A stretch of 64,000 nt of DNA from Dendrolimus kikuchii (GCA_019925095.2 CM034410.1:15668436-15732435); one strand, 5' to 3'; positions 20,451 through 31,034 are shown, numbered from the stretch's first letter. The notes: generated from the sequence alone by a model not told the origin. Numbers and translations are program-made.

Positions 20451-21230
20451 TGTTACAACTCCTGAGTTGGGAGGTTAGTCGGGACCTGTCCCGACAAAAA
20501 CAAAATCCACCCGCAGCTGTGAAACAAATCACATTTATTACCCGTCGGCATTTGAACTAATAACATTAAAATTCTTTTATGATCGTCTTCTTTTGTTTAC
20601 TTATTGGCATACGGCCTATTGTTGTATTGTAATCATTAGCCAGGTGTACGGATTTTAAAGTAAAAGCTGATTCTAGGAAATTCGGTCGCGCTGCCGGGCG
20701 GACATATAGCATTTGTGTAGTATAAAAGGATGACCTGATGGAGGGGGGTGGCAGTCGATCGAGAACCATGAGGGAAGCGAGACGTGTGTACTACAATCGC
20801 GAATCTAATAAGTGAGGGACTTTGCGCGTTTTCTTGAATTACGACCTTCTGCATTACGTTTGGACTTGTCGTGTTCGGTTATATTTGTACCTGTGTTATA
20901 CGTGTTTGCCAGGTGGTAGGGCATTTGTCCGACTGGATGGCTACCACCCCTGGTCTAAAGTATGTCGCCATAACAACCTTGAGTTGTGTTCCGGCATTAG
21001 TGACCAGGTTCCAGTTTCCCTTAAGAGAGCAGCAGCGCATTTGTAGCAACTTTGCTGTTGCAAATGTCCATAGGCGATGGTAACCGTTTTCCATCAAGTG
21101 GGCCGTCTGCCTGCAGACAGGCAATCTCCTGCAATAAAAAAAATAAAAAAAATACGTGTTTGTATAGTTCTAATAAAGTCTATAATAATTGCAACGGCGT
21201 TTTAATTCGAGTCCCGCTAAACTCGTAACA
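20451..21230 (+). mobile_element. Solo LTR (family B) carrying a SINE-C
   Basis: It starts TGTTACAACTCC and ends CTCGTAACA, with a 4-bp duplication atat at 20447-20450 and 21231-21234. A TATA-like gtagtataaaagg near 20720 and an AATAAAG near 21170 are in the right order for an LTR promoter and polyadenylation signal. Without the SINE it is about 530 bp. The partner copy is 446-1282 (-). Confidence 0.8.
20909..21151 (+). mobile_element. SINE-C, short form, in solo LTR
   Basis: It is bounded by an exact 11-bp TSD, atacgtgtttg, at 20898-20908 and 21152-21162. The empty site is visible in the other LTR copy near 510-530 (minus strand). Confidence 0.9.
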
Positions 21231-21284
21231 ATATCTAAGCATGTCAGACAATATATAAAATGCGATATAGGGAAAACTACATAA

Positions 21285-21286
21285 TT

Positions 21287-21320
<34 letters not shown>
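21285..21320. repeat. (TA)n microsatellite
   Basis: A pure TA dinucleotide run. Confidence 0.9.
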
Positions 21321-21323
<3 letters not shown>

Positions 21324-21360
21324 AGTCATACAGTGATATATCTTGAATAAATTGCAGTGC

Positions 21361-21697
21361 TATCCGTGCAGGAACGGAGAAATAATACAATTTCCTGCGT
21401 TGTGGCGGCCTGTCGTAAGAGACGACAAAACTGGACTGGGCGTAACTACGTTCTCTGAGTCTCCACACAAGCTGGCTTGATTAGTGTTTGGTTGGCCCCG
21501 TATCAAAGGGGAAAGCCTTCATGATCAACTATGGTCTAATCTCTTGCAAAGGACCCAGTATTGTGTGTAAATAGCATTTACCCGCGTTAAAAAAAAAAGA
21601 AAAAAAAGAGACGACAAAACAACCCACAGCCAGGTGGTAAGGCATTTGCCCGACTGGATGGCTATGCCGCCATAACAACCTTGAGTTGTGTTCCGGC
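21361..21697 (+). mobile_element. SINE-C without 3' domain, interrupted by a retroposon
   Basis: The long-form start at 21361 is interrupted at 21430, resumes at 21607, and stops at GTTCCGGCAATAC without the 3' domain or poly(A). A ~20-bp internal block (ccacccctggtctaaagta) is also missing. Confidence 0.75.
21431..21606 (+). mobile_element. Poly(A) retroposon F inserted in SINE-C
   Basis: A 176-bp insert with an A-rich tail, bounded by an exact 13-bp duplication agagacgacaaaa (21418-21430 and 21607-21619). Its body (ctggactgggcgtaactacg to ttacccgcgtt) has no second full copy in the window. It could be a SINE or a processed RNA. Confidence 0.8.
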
Positions 21698-21894
21698 AAT
21701 ACTATATACATTACATTCCGACAGCTAATTCTCAAACTTAACCCTGCGCTACTAACTAACGGGAAACTGGTGGAAATTTTTCTGAAAAAGATTCAAAAAG
21801 GCCAGACTTAGAATATGGAATTCTAATGTGATTTTTTACTCATCGATAGCTAATTTAATGTAACTAGTGGTCGCTCGTGGTCGAAATTCGACCA

Positions 21895-23077
21895 TAGTAA
21901 TTAATGTCAAAGACTACTATAATCACAGATCTCGCCAAGGCTACACTGTTAATTTGAGTTGAACAATAAACAAAAGAGTATATATGTTGGATCCTCACGA
22001 TTATACTAATGTGGGTAGTTTTGTAAATGCCGCTGGCTTTCGGTCTCGCCGCCGTTGCGCAGTGGCGAACCAGTCTCCAATGCACGCGAGGTCAGTTCGG
22101 ACGTTCCGTTTTCTCCGTGTAAGTGAACGTTTCACATCCCATTCTTGGAGATCCTATTAAAGTCTAGACACAAGCCGTGCTTGCTCTTGGTGTGAGTGTG
22201 CCATAACTTAAACCTAAGTGCCATCCGAGGACTTGTTGGTGCCGTGCACTTCAGGAGCTGTCTAACTGCCCCATTGGAGGTGGATTCCGAGGTTAGTGGT
22301 GCTTATTACCCCATTGGTTTTTGTGCAGGATTTGGCATACCTCTCACTCTCAAATATATATACCCAAGAATAGCATAGTACTAACAATAATAGCACTTAA
22401 GACTCCACACACGCTAAACACTACATACATATTATAACAACAACACTACACAAGTTAGAATAAGTTAAAATAAGTTAATTACATTTTACAATACAACATA
22501 AATATGAAAACAATATATAAATTTTGTAAAACATATTATACTTAGGAGTTAAGAAATTAACGACTAAGCACCATCATTATAAGTGTCGATTGTTAACACT
22601 AAATCAAACCATTTGTTATCTGCGCAATTAAATTATAATTCAATATTATCAATTAAAACCTAATTTAAAAAAGGTACGGAACACTAGAGTCCGTAGACTT
22701 CTTTTTATGTAATAAAAAAAATATATATATATATACCCTATACAGTCCATAAAAAAATATTTAATAGAACCAGCGAAGCTGTGTGATAAGGATCCGTGAT
22801 TCAGCATTGCACAATATATGCGTGTGTGTGTCGAATACATGGTAGTGTGTGTGATGTTTTTTTTATTGATTTAATGTATTTTTTATGAATAATTTTTAGA
22901 AATTATTAGCATTCGTCGCTTCTTCACTATCTAAGCCATAAGTGTGCAAAATTTCATATGCCTCCGTCATCGCAATTTTCGTAAAAAGGGGTACAAAATT
23001 TTTGCTTCACGTTTAATTAATTAATTAATTAATATATAGATAAAATGAGTGTGGACGAAGTTGCGGGCATATCCTAG
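21895..23077 (+). repeat. Helitron-like family X with ~830-bp unidentified insert
   Basis: 21895-21987 and 22815-23040 are contiguous in the minus-strand copy at 2180-2480, so about 21988-22814 is an insertion here. The 3' end is gaagttgcgggcatatCCTAG^T at 23077. The insert has a GC-richer first 350 bp, then AT-rich sequence, an (AT)n near 22720, and no frame or terminal repeat I can assign. Confidence 0.45.
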
Positions 23078-23609
23078 TATATTATATAATAACTGACTTC
23101 CACTCCTAAGTGAATAATTTGGCATATAAGTCAATATTAAACTTGTCCTTCGCAAACGAAATATTGTGTTTTCCAAGTAAATAATGCATTGCGCTTTCTA
23201 TGCTCACGCAAACTGTGTTTGCATGAAACTTGTTACTTATTTATGTTGTCCTAGTGCCTCGCTTACGTATTACGTGTGTTCCCGTGGGAATCACGCAAAT
23301 CTTGTCCCGCCCGCACTTAACGGATTATGGAGCAGAATGAGAGGAGGGTTGAATGAAACGGTCGGTTAACTTAAAAGGTTTATATGGTCTTTTACATATT
23401 TAAACGAAGTTAAGCAATAACAAGTAACTAACTGTTGCCCGCAAGTTCTGTCGCGTAGATTAAAAATTTCAGTTTCGTAAGTAGTCAAAAAAAGTTTAAA
23501 GGTTTTTTTTCACCACTTAGGGGTAGAAATTCCAAAAGCACATCTATCTATACGTGTGCATTTATTTGTAATCAGAAGCAAGTACATAGAATTTAGTGCT
23601 TCTTACTTT

Positions 23610-23890
23610 GAAGAAATTGTTTTTTAAAAAGGTTTTTAAATACAAGCTTTTGAGACCCTGGATATCACGTAGCAGCAGAGTGCTAGCCAAGACAAGTAAA
23701 ACGAGACCCGTCGGTCAATCTTGTTTAGTACAGGAGTTCCTATGGCTGGCCACCTTCCGATTCCATCATCAGATCAGCTCCATGGTACCATATTATTGCA
23801 TTGTCCCGCGATATACATGTGTGCAAAATTTCAGTTCAATCGGAAAACGGGAAGTTGCTCAAATTTAACTTGCCAGATTCCATCCGAACT
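23610..23890 (+). repeat. Helitron-type non-coding repeat, family U
   Basis: The blocks caggagttcctatggctggcc, atcagatcagctccatggta and caatcggaaaacgggaagtt match 33990-34180 on the opposite strand. Related ttaggggtagaa motifs occur at 23518-23530 and 23978-23992. No element ends are clear. Confidence 0.45.
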
Positions 23891-24057
23891 TACATACATA
23901 CATAGGTACATCCATTGAAAGTTAAATAAAAGCTTGTAAAATGTTGGATGTACAAAATTCCAACGGCAATTTTGCCCCCTTAGGGGTAGAATTTACAAAA
24001 ATCCTCTCTTAGTGCGCACCTACAGTATCTATAGAAAGAACCCGCATGCGGTGTTTA

Positions 24058-24368
24058 CATACATACATACATACATAACTTCATGCCAGTTCCCTTGCGG
24101 GGTAGGCACGAACAACAGAGCGCCATTTAGGCCAATTCTTACGCACCTCACTTGCTTCTATGACATTCATAACTCTTGTGATGCACGCTCGTATGTTCTT
24201 AAGGCTCCTGACATCACCCTCCGCTAGTACACGATCAATTTGATCATGGAAGGCGTGTCGTGGCCTTCCACGACTTCTGCATCCATCCACTTTTGCATTG
24301 TATATCTGTTTAGTCATTCTTTCATCATGCATTCTTTCCACATGCCCGAACCACCGGAGCGGTGGTGT
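24058..24368 (-). mobile_element. RTE-like LINE tail with 5' foldback
   Basis: The minus strand encodes MERMHDERMTKQIYNAK through the PARELA end. An exact 11-bp TSD, tgcggtgttta, lies at 24047-24057 and 24369-24379. The 5' end carries a perfect small foldback, accaccg-gag-cggtggt (24350-24366), that departs from the normal element sequence seen at 15845-15865. Confidence 0.85.
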
Positions 24369-24421
24369 TGCGGTGTTTAGCCCTAATTAATAGTTTGGAC
24401 TGTGCGTTGATATGTCAGAAA

Positions 24422-25076
24422 GGGTATGGCCTGAGTGGTAAAGCGTCCGACGGGGCGGGCTGCAAAGTGCGAGTATTGCCGCCTACAAAACTTATAATGA
24501 AAAATTTAGTGAGATCAACATTTATTGCTCCTCACGTTTTGTCAGGGGCTATTAAATTGTAGTACAAATATTACATGTACGTTCATTCTCTCTTCACTGG
24601 CCGCCATTACACAAGTCAAAAGCAACTCAAGCATTTTTTATTTAATTAGGTAACTGTGGCGGTAATATAAATGCCCACCCGGGGGCGCCAAATTATTTGT
24701 TGATCTCACAAAATTTTTAATTATAAGTTTTGTAGGCGGCAACAGCTAGTGCTGCGAGTGTCTTGAGTGCACGCTGAGCGTTCATCGTTCACAAACTGTT
24801 TGAAACTTGTACATCTCAGCTAGCACTAGGGACGCTCGTTAGCGTTTAGATACATTTGAATTAGTTACTACGGTGCATAGTACTCAGTGCACCCCCAAAT
24901 CGAGCGTGCGGTGGAGCTGGGCGTGCAGCGTTCCTCCTATACATGACGCGTCGCTCAACGCAAACACGCTGGAACCGCCACGCCAGCCGGCTGCCACTAG
25001 AGACATCCGCTAGCGTTTCCATTTGTTTGACACGAACGCTGCACGCTCGAATAGAGCGGGCACTCAGGCCATACCC
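24422..25076. mobile_element. DNA transposon/MITE with 16-bp terminal inverted repeats
   Basis: The perfect inverted ends are GGGTATGGCCTGAGTG (24422-24437) and CACTCAGGCCATACCC (25061-25076). The interior holds subterminal GAGCGTTC / GAACGCTGCACGCTC motifs and no transposase. A second inverted-repeat element (24476-24742) is nested near its left end. I could not define a TSD, so the superfamily is open. Confidence 0.7.
24476..24742. mobile_element. Nested MITE with ~44-bp inverted repeats
   Basis: The left arm TTGCCGCCTACAAAACTTAT... and the right arm ...ATAAGTTTTGTAGGCGGCAA match at about 41 of 44 positions. The central ~180 bp are AT-rich with no frame. Confidence 0.75.
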
Positions 25077-25079
25077 TAA

Positions 25080-25457
25080 GTTATTCGCTGAGGTAAAGTA
25101 TGTATAGATATAGATTAGATGACAGATAATTTAAAAATACTATTACTATTGTTACGTGCGAGTGGAGGATACGCACTTAAGCTTGGAAGTAAACACCAGT
25201 TTTTTTGTAACTAAATGCTTTTATTGACTTACACAGTTCTACGTGATTCTTCTCTGCAGGGTTGCCCCTTTATGTATAACTAGCAATGCTCTACCACGGT
25301 GTTGAGATGTCTCATTCACAACACAGTCGCCGATATTGCGTAGACCACCTTCTGCTACTGCAGTGCTCATCTCCGAATTTACTTCGCGTAGCTTGCTTCT
25401 GAATCTCCTCTTAAACTACGCTAAACTCCTACTTCACTGAACTGACCACTAAAATCG
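25080..25457. other. No assignable feature; possible LTR edge
   Basis: The sequence tgttacgtgcgagtgg near 25149 resembles an LTR end, but no matching partner or duplication was found. The region also holds no frame. Confidence 0.2.
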
Positions 25458-25770
25458 TTTTTTTTTATTGCAGGAGATCAACAGACAGGCAGACGGCCCA
25501 CTCGATGGAAAGCGGTTACCATCGCCTATAGACATTTGCAACAGCAAAGTTGCTACAAATGCGCTGCTGCTCTCTTAAGGGAGACTGGAACCTGGTCACT
25601 AATGCCGGAACACAATTCAAGGTTGTTATGGCGGCATGCTCTAGACCAGGGGTGCTAGCCATCCAGTCGGGCAAATGCCCTACCACCTGACTGTCGGTTG
25701 TTAAGTCCCCTCTTACGACAGGCCGCCCGGCTGCAGGAAATTGTATTCTTTCTCCGTTCCTGCACGGATA
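25458..25770 (-). mobile_element. SINE-C, long form
   Basis: A full-length minus-strand copy from poly(T) to cctgcacggata. Confidence 0.85.
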
Positions 25771-26009
25771 GAAAATCATCGTTCGGATCGTTAGTGTCTT
25801 CTAATTAACTCTTCTTTCAACTCTCATGTATCACGCTTGTCGCTTTGCTGTCTGCAACTGAACTGCCGTAGGCGCGGCTTACGCTGCTTATATGCCTAGA
25901 AGATACTTCTGGAACCCATAATTTCGATCTTGTTTTCGTTATTCTCTTATTTACTGTGTATCCCTTTCTAAACATCTATCTCTGTCTTTTCCTTCCTTAA
26001 TCTTCTATT

Positions 26010-26199
26010 CTTTTTTTTCTTGCAGGAGATCAGCAGACAGGCAGACGGCCCACTTGATGGAAAGCGGTTACCATCGCCTATGGACATTTGCAACAGCAAA
26101 ATTGCTACAAATGCGCTGCTGCTCTCTTAAGGGAGACTGGAACCTGGTCACTAATGCCGGAACACAACTGAAGGTTGTTATTGCGACATACTTTAGACC
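26010..26199 (-). mobile_element. SINE-C, 5'-truncated
   Basis: Minus strand, from poly(T) to TACTTTAGACC. The flanks 25910-26005 and 26200-26270 resemble each other (ttcgatcttgttttcgtta / ttgatcttcatttcgttaa), suggesting an older tandem duplication around the insertion. Confidence 0.75.
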
Positions 26200-26455
26200 T
26201 AGAATTTTGATCTTCATTTCGTTAACCTTTTGTTCATCACCTATCCCTTTCTAAAATGTACCTGTCCTTGTCTGCTCCTTCCAGAAGCTTTTACCTTTTT
26301 ATAAACGTCTTAAGACCGACTTACGCTGTCAGAAAGTTCTACCCTCGTTCGCCACACTATTTATATTTCATTATCCTTATTACACAACACTAATTGTGGG
26401 TCCCTTACTCTGAGTCAGGATGGTGTTATAAGAAAAAGAAAGCTAGAATGTATAG

Positions 26456-27216
26456 ATAATAAAACTTGTCATACATTGGGTAAACAAAGAGGAGCATAAA
26501 ACACGAGTAAAAGAACACATTGCTGACATGAAACACACAAGGTCTACGAAGTCTGCGATCAGTGAACACACGCTGGATAAAGCCAACCGCTACATCAGAT
26601 TCGATAACCCACAAATCCTCGCGAAAGAGAATCGTTTCATACCTAGAATGATGCGTGAGGCTATTGAAATCAAAAAACACCCAAATTTCAATAGAGAAGA
26701 TGGTTGGCAAGTACCACCTGTTTGGGATCCAATTATCAAAACTATTAAGACTCAAACCCAGCAAAAACCAGCTGCCAGACCTCAAGACACTGTGAGCTCT
26801 TTCTGCGTACAACGGAACACAAACCAACTTGACTGATAATTACTTTTATTTTTCCTTCCACCCATTTTAATATTATATAAAATTATTAGAGCTAGGCATG
26901 TTTGCTGAAGAGTTTCTTGCGCCGGTTCTTCCATAACATGTTGCGAAGCGGTAGTAAATTAGATTTGGCTTCCATAGAGTAAATAATAACCATAAACAAA
27001 ATTAAAACTAAATAATTAAAATTAACAAGTTGGCGGTAGGCTAAATAAAACTTTAACAATACTCGTTGACACTTGACATCTTTGTCTTCCGTGATCACGG
27101 CCACTGAAAAGTGGCCGAAACGTCGGAAAAACCAAATTCAAATAAAATTACCGCGCTTAAAACCGTTAAAACGTAGTTTTATTATGTATACAAGTCGCGA
27201 AAACTTAAGAAAATAT
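26456..27216 (+). mobile_element. Penelope-like element, GIY-YIG end and terminal repeat
   Basis: It is bounded by an exact 12-bp duplication tagaatgtatag (26444-26455 and 27217-27228). The coding remnant starts in the second half of the GIY-YIG motif (YIG, with a TAA replacing the next codon, then a frameshift). It continues as RVKEHIADMKHTRSTKSAIS, ENRFIPRMMREAIEIKKH and NFNREDGWQVPPVWDP to a stop at 26834-26836. This is the C-terminal endonuclease of Penelope-like retroelements. It is followed by the shared module (26892-26957) and the terminal repeat with GGCCACTGAAAAGTGGCCGA at 27100-27119. It lacks the RT domain and is inactive. Confidence 0.85.
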
Positions 27217-27399
27217 TAGAATGTATAGCTTGGTCACGACCATCCTTTATATTCGTACCCTTAATTAGTGTTGTTTCAGTTACCCATATAACTGAATCTC
27301 TCTCTTATATTGTTGTCACTCGAGCCTTATACAAAACTATGTCTTGTGAGCTCACTCGCATTACACCTACTCCTTCACTCGTATAATATAAAGTATTTA

Positions 27400-27993
27400 T
27401 CTTCTTATATGTGTTGGTAAGCGCATAACTTGAGAACGACTTTACCGATTTTGATGCAATTTTGTGTGTGTGTTTGAGTGGGTCCCGGGATGGTTTAGAT
27501 GCACAATTGGAACCGGTAGGTGGCGCTGAGATCGGGTTCTACGATCCTCCTAATCACCTGGAGCGATTTTTGTGTATTTGAGTGGGTTCCCGGATGGTTT
27601 AGATTCGCAATTAGAACCGGTAGGTGGCGCTGAGATCGGGTTCTAGAATTCTCCTAATCACCGGGAGCGATTTTGGTGATTTTGTTTTTGTGTATTTGAG
27701 TGGGTTCCCGGATGGTTTAGATTTGCAATTAGAACCGATAGGTGGCGCTGAGATCGGATTCTACAATCCTCTTAATCACCTGCAGCGATTTTGGTGATTT
27801 TGTTTTTGTGTGTTTGAGTGGGTTCCCGGATGGTTTAGATCCGCAATTAGAACCGGTAGGTGGCGCTGAGATCGGGTTCTAGACTCCTCCTAATCACCTG
27901 GACCGATTATGGTGATTTTGTTTTTGTGTCATGTAACAAAGCCTTTTAGGAATTCAGAAAATATGGCGGTACGAAGATCGCCGGGTCAGCTAG
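27400..27993 (+). mobile_element. Non-autonomous Helitron with four ~118-bp tandem units
   Basis: It starts A^TCTTCTTATATGTG and ends with a GGCG/CGCC hairpin and ...GGTCAGCTAG^T. The interior (27466-27930) is four tandem units built on gagtgggttcccggatggtt and accggtaggtggcgctgaga, spaced 104, 118 and 118 bp. Minus-strand relatives lie at 44395-44560 and 12470-12560. Confidence 0.8.
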
Positions 27994-28114
27994 TATACTA
28001 TACATTATATATACGCCTTTCATGAAAATGTCGTATTCATATCCCTTTACATGGCGATGGAACAAACCCATTTTATATTTTTTACTCATATATGTGTAGT
28101 CTTTCATGCGCCTT

Positions 28115-28305
28115 GCTTAAATAGAAAGAAAGAAAGAAAAAAATATTTGAAGAAATGCATCTTAAAAATAAAAACATATGTTGAGAATTTGTACGCCGAA
28201 ATTTCAGCAAACAAGGTTTGCACTCAGCTTATTGCTGTGTCGGTATAATATCCGACACAACGCTGATTTTCAGTGCAAACCTTCCTTTTGGCGTAATACT
28301 AAAAC
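28115..28305 (-). repeat. Family V retroposon end with nested hairpin
   Basis: It has a (GAAA)n edge, i.e. (TTTC)n on the minus strand. The core forms a long hairpin: outer arms AAGGTTTGCACTCAGC / GCTG...AGTGCAAACCTT and inner arms TGTGTCGG / CCGACACA around TATAATAT. The partner copy is at 7735-7960. Confidence 0.5.
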
Positions 28306-28352
28306 GACCTAAACATACAAACATAAACTTACTCTCTTAGTTATTGTTGCAG

Positions 28353-28427
28353 ACAGAGAACACCCCCCTGACCCGCTTGCCGGAGCACACCTTCTCTCCA
28401 CGCCCCGCATACCGCCGACGCCCATAG
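28353..28427 (+). CDS. Candidate 3'-terminal exon of an unknown gene
   Basis: A good acceptor (ttattgttgcag, ending 28352) precedes a GC-rich stretch unlike its surroundings. Two frames are open; the first gives TENTPLTRLPEHTFSPRPAY then RRRP-stop, another stays open for 31 codons. No partner exon is visible and I do not recognise the peptide. It may be an exon relic or chance. Confidence 0.2.
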   Translation, partial: TENTPLTRLPEHTFSPRPAYRRRP

Positions 28428-28870
28428 CTCGCGCAGTTAGCAGCTAGGCGTCGGACGGAACGTAGGATATAGAAGCGGCATTGGAGGCCGGAAAGGTTCA
28501 CATTGCTCACATACATAGGGCACCAATACGCACTACTTTACTCTCTGCCATTCATCATTCTCTCTGTATCTTCTTCTTCTAGACATGAGCGTTATCAGCA
28601 ATTTTTGGCAACGGGTATCTAGCCGATATTTGGTTTCAATACCGGTATTGATAACCGTTGCCGAACATCGATATCAAAACAGGTTTTCAACTAATACGCG
28701 CATCGTTTTCATTTGTAGTCGATATTGTGCGTTGCTGGATAATAGTGATTAAGTTGCTAGCCAATACTTGCGTCTTCTTTGTTTTGCAAGTTAGGAATTA
28801 TTTAGGTAGAGAGAGAAGGCATAATTATTTTGGTTCGATCGGTTACCAACGTAGCGAAAACGGAATCATT

Positions 28871-29411
28871 AATTTTTTTATTGGACTTGACTTTATGTTG
28901 TTGGTCCGAAGACCTTACAACTTTACCGGGGGTTTTGGGGCGAGTGCCTTCGCGAAGCGAAGGCGCTCGAGCCCAGGGGGGCAACTTGCTCAAGGGAGCT
29001 CCCTAAGGAGTTTTACCTCGGCTGGACTGTTGCCATGAGAGGAGGATGAATTTAATGATGCCCACCGTAGGGCGACACAAAGCACTAATTGAGAACGGGC
29101 GACGGGTAATATAAAGCCCGAGGGGAAGGATCCCGGCGGATCGGGATCGGTGGTTCGCGGCGGCCTACGCTATCTTACTGCCGTTTCGCAACGTGTTATG
29201 GCTGGGAGAGAAGAAACGGCGAAAGAAACTTCCCAGCAACACGCCTAGTCTATCCTGTGGGGGGGCTATGTCTCCTAGCGTCCCTCACAGGGACGTGGAG
29301 AGATCTTGATTGGCGGCGCCTAAGACGCCGCCGTCTGTGTCTATCTGTCCGTGCCTGCCAGCCTGCCGTCCTAACCGCGGGCGGGCTGATCCGGGCCAGC
29401 CGTTTTGTGAT
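28871..29411 (-). mobile_element. GC-rich retroposon family T, longer copy
   Basis: Sense strand minus, poly(A) at 28871-28879 (poly(T) on plus). Flanks aacggaatcatt (28859-28870) and aacggaatcact (29412-29423) form a 12-bp TSD with one mismatch. It is about 95% identical over ~390 bp to 52691-53084. It contains the shared module (29172-29249), a gccttcgcgaagcgaaggc palindrome and a much higher GC content than the window. There is no long frame; the class is unknown. Confidence 0.7.
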
Positions 29412-29584
29412 AACGGAATCACTGAATCTAACCAGCTATTGTTGATTATTCGTGTTATTGTCAGTTGGGTTGGCAACGTCGCGTCATCGTCAGTTGTTTG
29501 TACCTAGATATTAGATAACTGATAGCCGTTACTAGCTGTATCAATACCGATACGGTACGTTAGAGAGACACATGCTTAATTTCT

Positions 29585-29790
29585 ACTATGTATAGGGGCA
29601 GTTTTCGCTATGCTGCGACAAAATGTTGGAACAATATTCCACCCCCTATTAAAAGCTTGCAAAATATACACGGGTTTAGAGCAAAATTTAAAAAAATTAT
29701 ATATGATCAAATTTTTCAGTTTCTTTTTGCCTGTTTAACCGTGATTATTCTCAGATTAAATATTTCCTATTTGCAGCATATTTGACACAA
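29585..29790 (+). pseudogene. LINE reverse transcriptase C-terminal remnant
   Basis: It encodes YRGSFRYAATKCWNNIPPPI then KSLQNIHGFRAKFKKIIYDQ, the WN.(I/L)PP ... FK..(L/I) pattern found after the RT domain of CR1/Jockey-group LINEs. The frame ends near 29785. Nothing of the RT core is present. Confidence 0.6.
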
Positions 29791-29942
29791 ACCAACAGAC
29801 TGACAGACAAAATATAAAATTGATATTGTTATAGTTTTTAAGATTTATGTTCCTTATTCCATCATTATGTTCTTCTTTATAAATTCGCTTCGTAGCATTA
29901 ATCTTTATATCAGTTTTTTATATATTAATGCAATAGATTTCG

Positions 29943-29945
<3 letters not shown>

Positions 29946-29998
<53 letters not shown>
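29946..29998. repeat. (AT)n microsatellite
   Basis: An AT dinucleotide run with one interruption. Confidence 0.9.
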
Positions 29999-30034
29999 TT
30001 GTTTTGATTTGTGTTTGCTTCGTTTTGTCTATCC

Positions 30035-30185
30035 GTAAGTCACTTGAACGGCCCTAACGGAAGACCAGCGCTGGTTGCACCAACCAGCATCATGCTGAGT
30101 TAGGACCGATTCAGAACTTCATTTCTATTGTATTGTCTTATTTATAAGTACGTTTCTGTGTGTATGTAGTTCTGAATAAATGGGA
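30035..30185 (+). repeat. Family W LINE 3' UTR-like repeat
   Basis: It shares cggaagaccagcgctggttg, an agcatcatgctgag block and a terminal AATAAAT with 8700-8880. Confidence 0.4.
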
Positions 30186-30439
30186 AGCTACCTGTTTTAA
30201 GAAGCTTATTTAATTTAAAACAGTTTACTTAATACTGTGGGATTATATCTGTTACCCAAATATTGTAAATGCGTCCATGAGTTTGTTTGGGACGTTTAAA
30301 GGCTTTAACTACTTTAAAAATCAGGTTCAGAAGCATTACTTCTCTATTGTGTATAATAATTCCTAATACTGTTATATGTATGTTTGTATTGTCATATGTA
30401 TATATTACGTATGTGTATATTACATATACACAGTCAATC

Positions 30440-30718
30440 ATCGAAACTCTGGCGCTCCTAGGTTTGACTAGTCAAACCTCAGGTCTGACATAAAGTCTTA
30501 GTCAAAGTCCAAATAAATGACGTTGTTCTGGCCTTTGACTAACCTAGAACAGACTAATTTATAGTTGTTAAACATGTAACAAGTGCAGTACGAATCGACG
30601 TTTGCTGAGTCTGCCTTAGTCGCTTCTAGGATCTACTAGGCAAAGCCCGAAACAGATTATTTAACGTTCGACGAAAAAGTTAGGTAGTTCTAGGTTTGAA
30701 GTCGCGGGCAAATGCTAG
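30440..30718 (+). repeat. Helitron 3' portion with 20-bp palindrome
   Basis: It ends gaagtcgcgggcaaatgCTAG^T at 30718. It includes a perfect palindrome aggtttgactagtcaaacct at 30460-30479. The 5' end is not defined. Confidence 0.4.
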
Positions 30719-31030
30719 TATGTGATATATTCGTTATTTAAGTATTGAGATTTATGTTCAGGTTTACACATCAACAATTCGTCCTGATGTACCTACCCAG
30801 TAGACCAATTATAGTAGCGTGCGGCAGTGTACGATTCGTGTAAGCGGAACAGAGCTAAGAATGCATAGCAAGCAACCCTCTGCCATTTCCGCTTGCGAAT
30901 AAAGTTTAATATATGTTTTACATGTTGGAAACCGGTCTTCCCTGGCGATCGGAATTATAAGTTGTGTAAAACTGTAATACAGGTGAAAATGTGGTAATGA
31001 ATGGGCGAGATAGCGATTCCGTTTTGGTAG
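30719..31030. other. No assignable feature
   Basis: It holds a possible polyadenylation signal (AATAAAG near 30898) but no frame or repeat match. Confidence 0.25.
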
Positions 31031-31034
31031 CCCC

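Noticed and set aside
26426..26827. 133-codon minus-strand frame
   Set aside because: It is antisense to the GIY-YIG coding remnant of the Penelope-like element.
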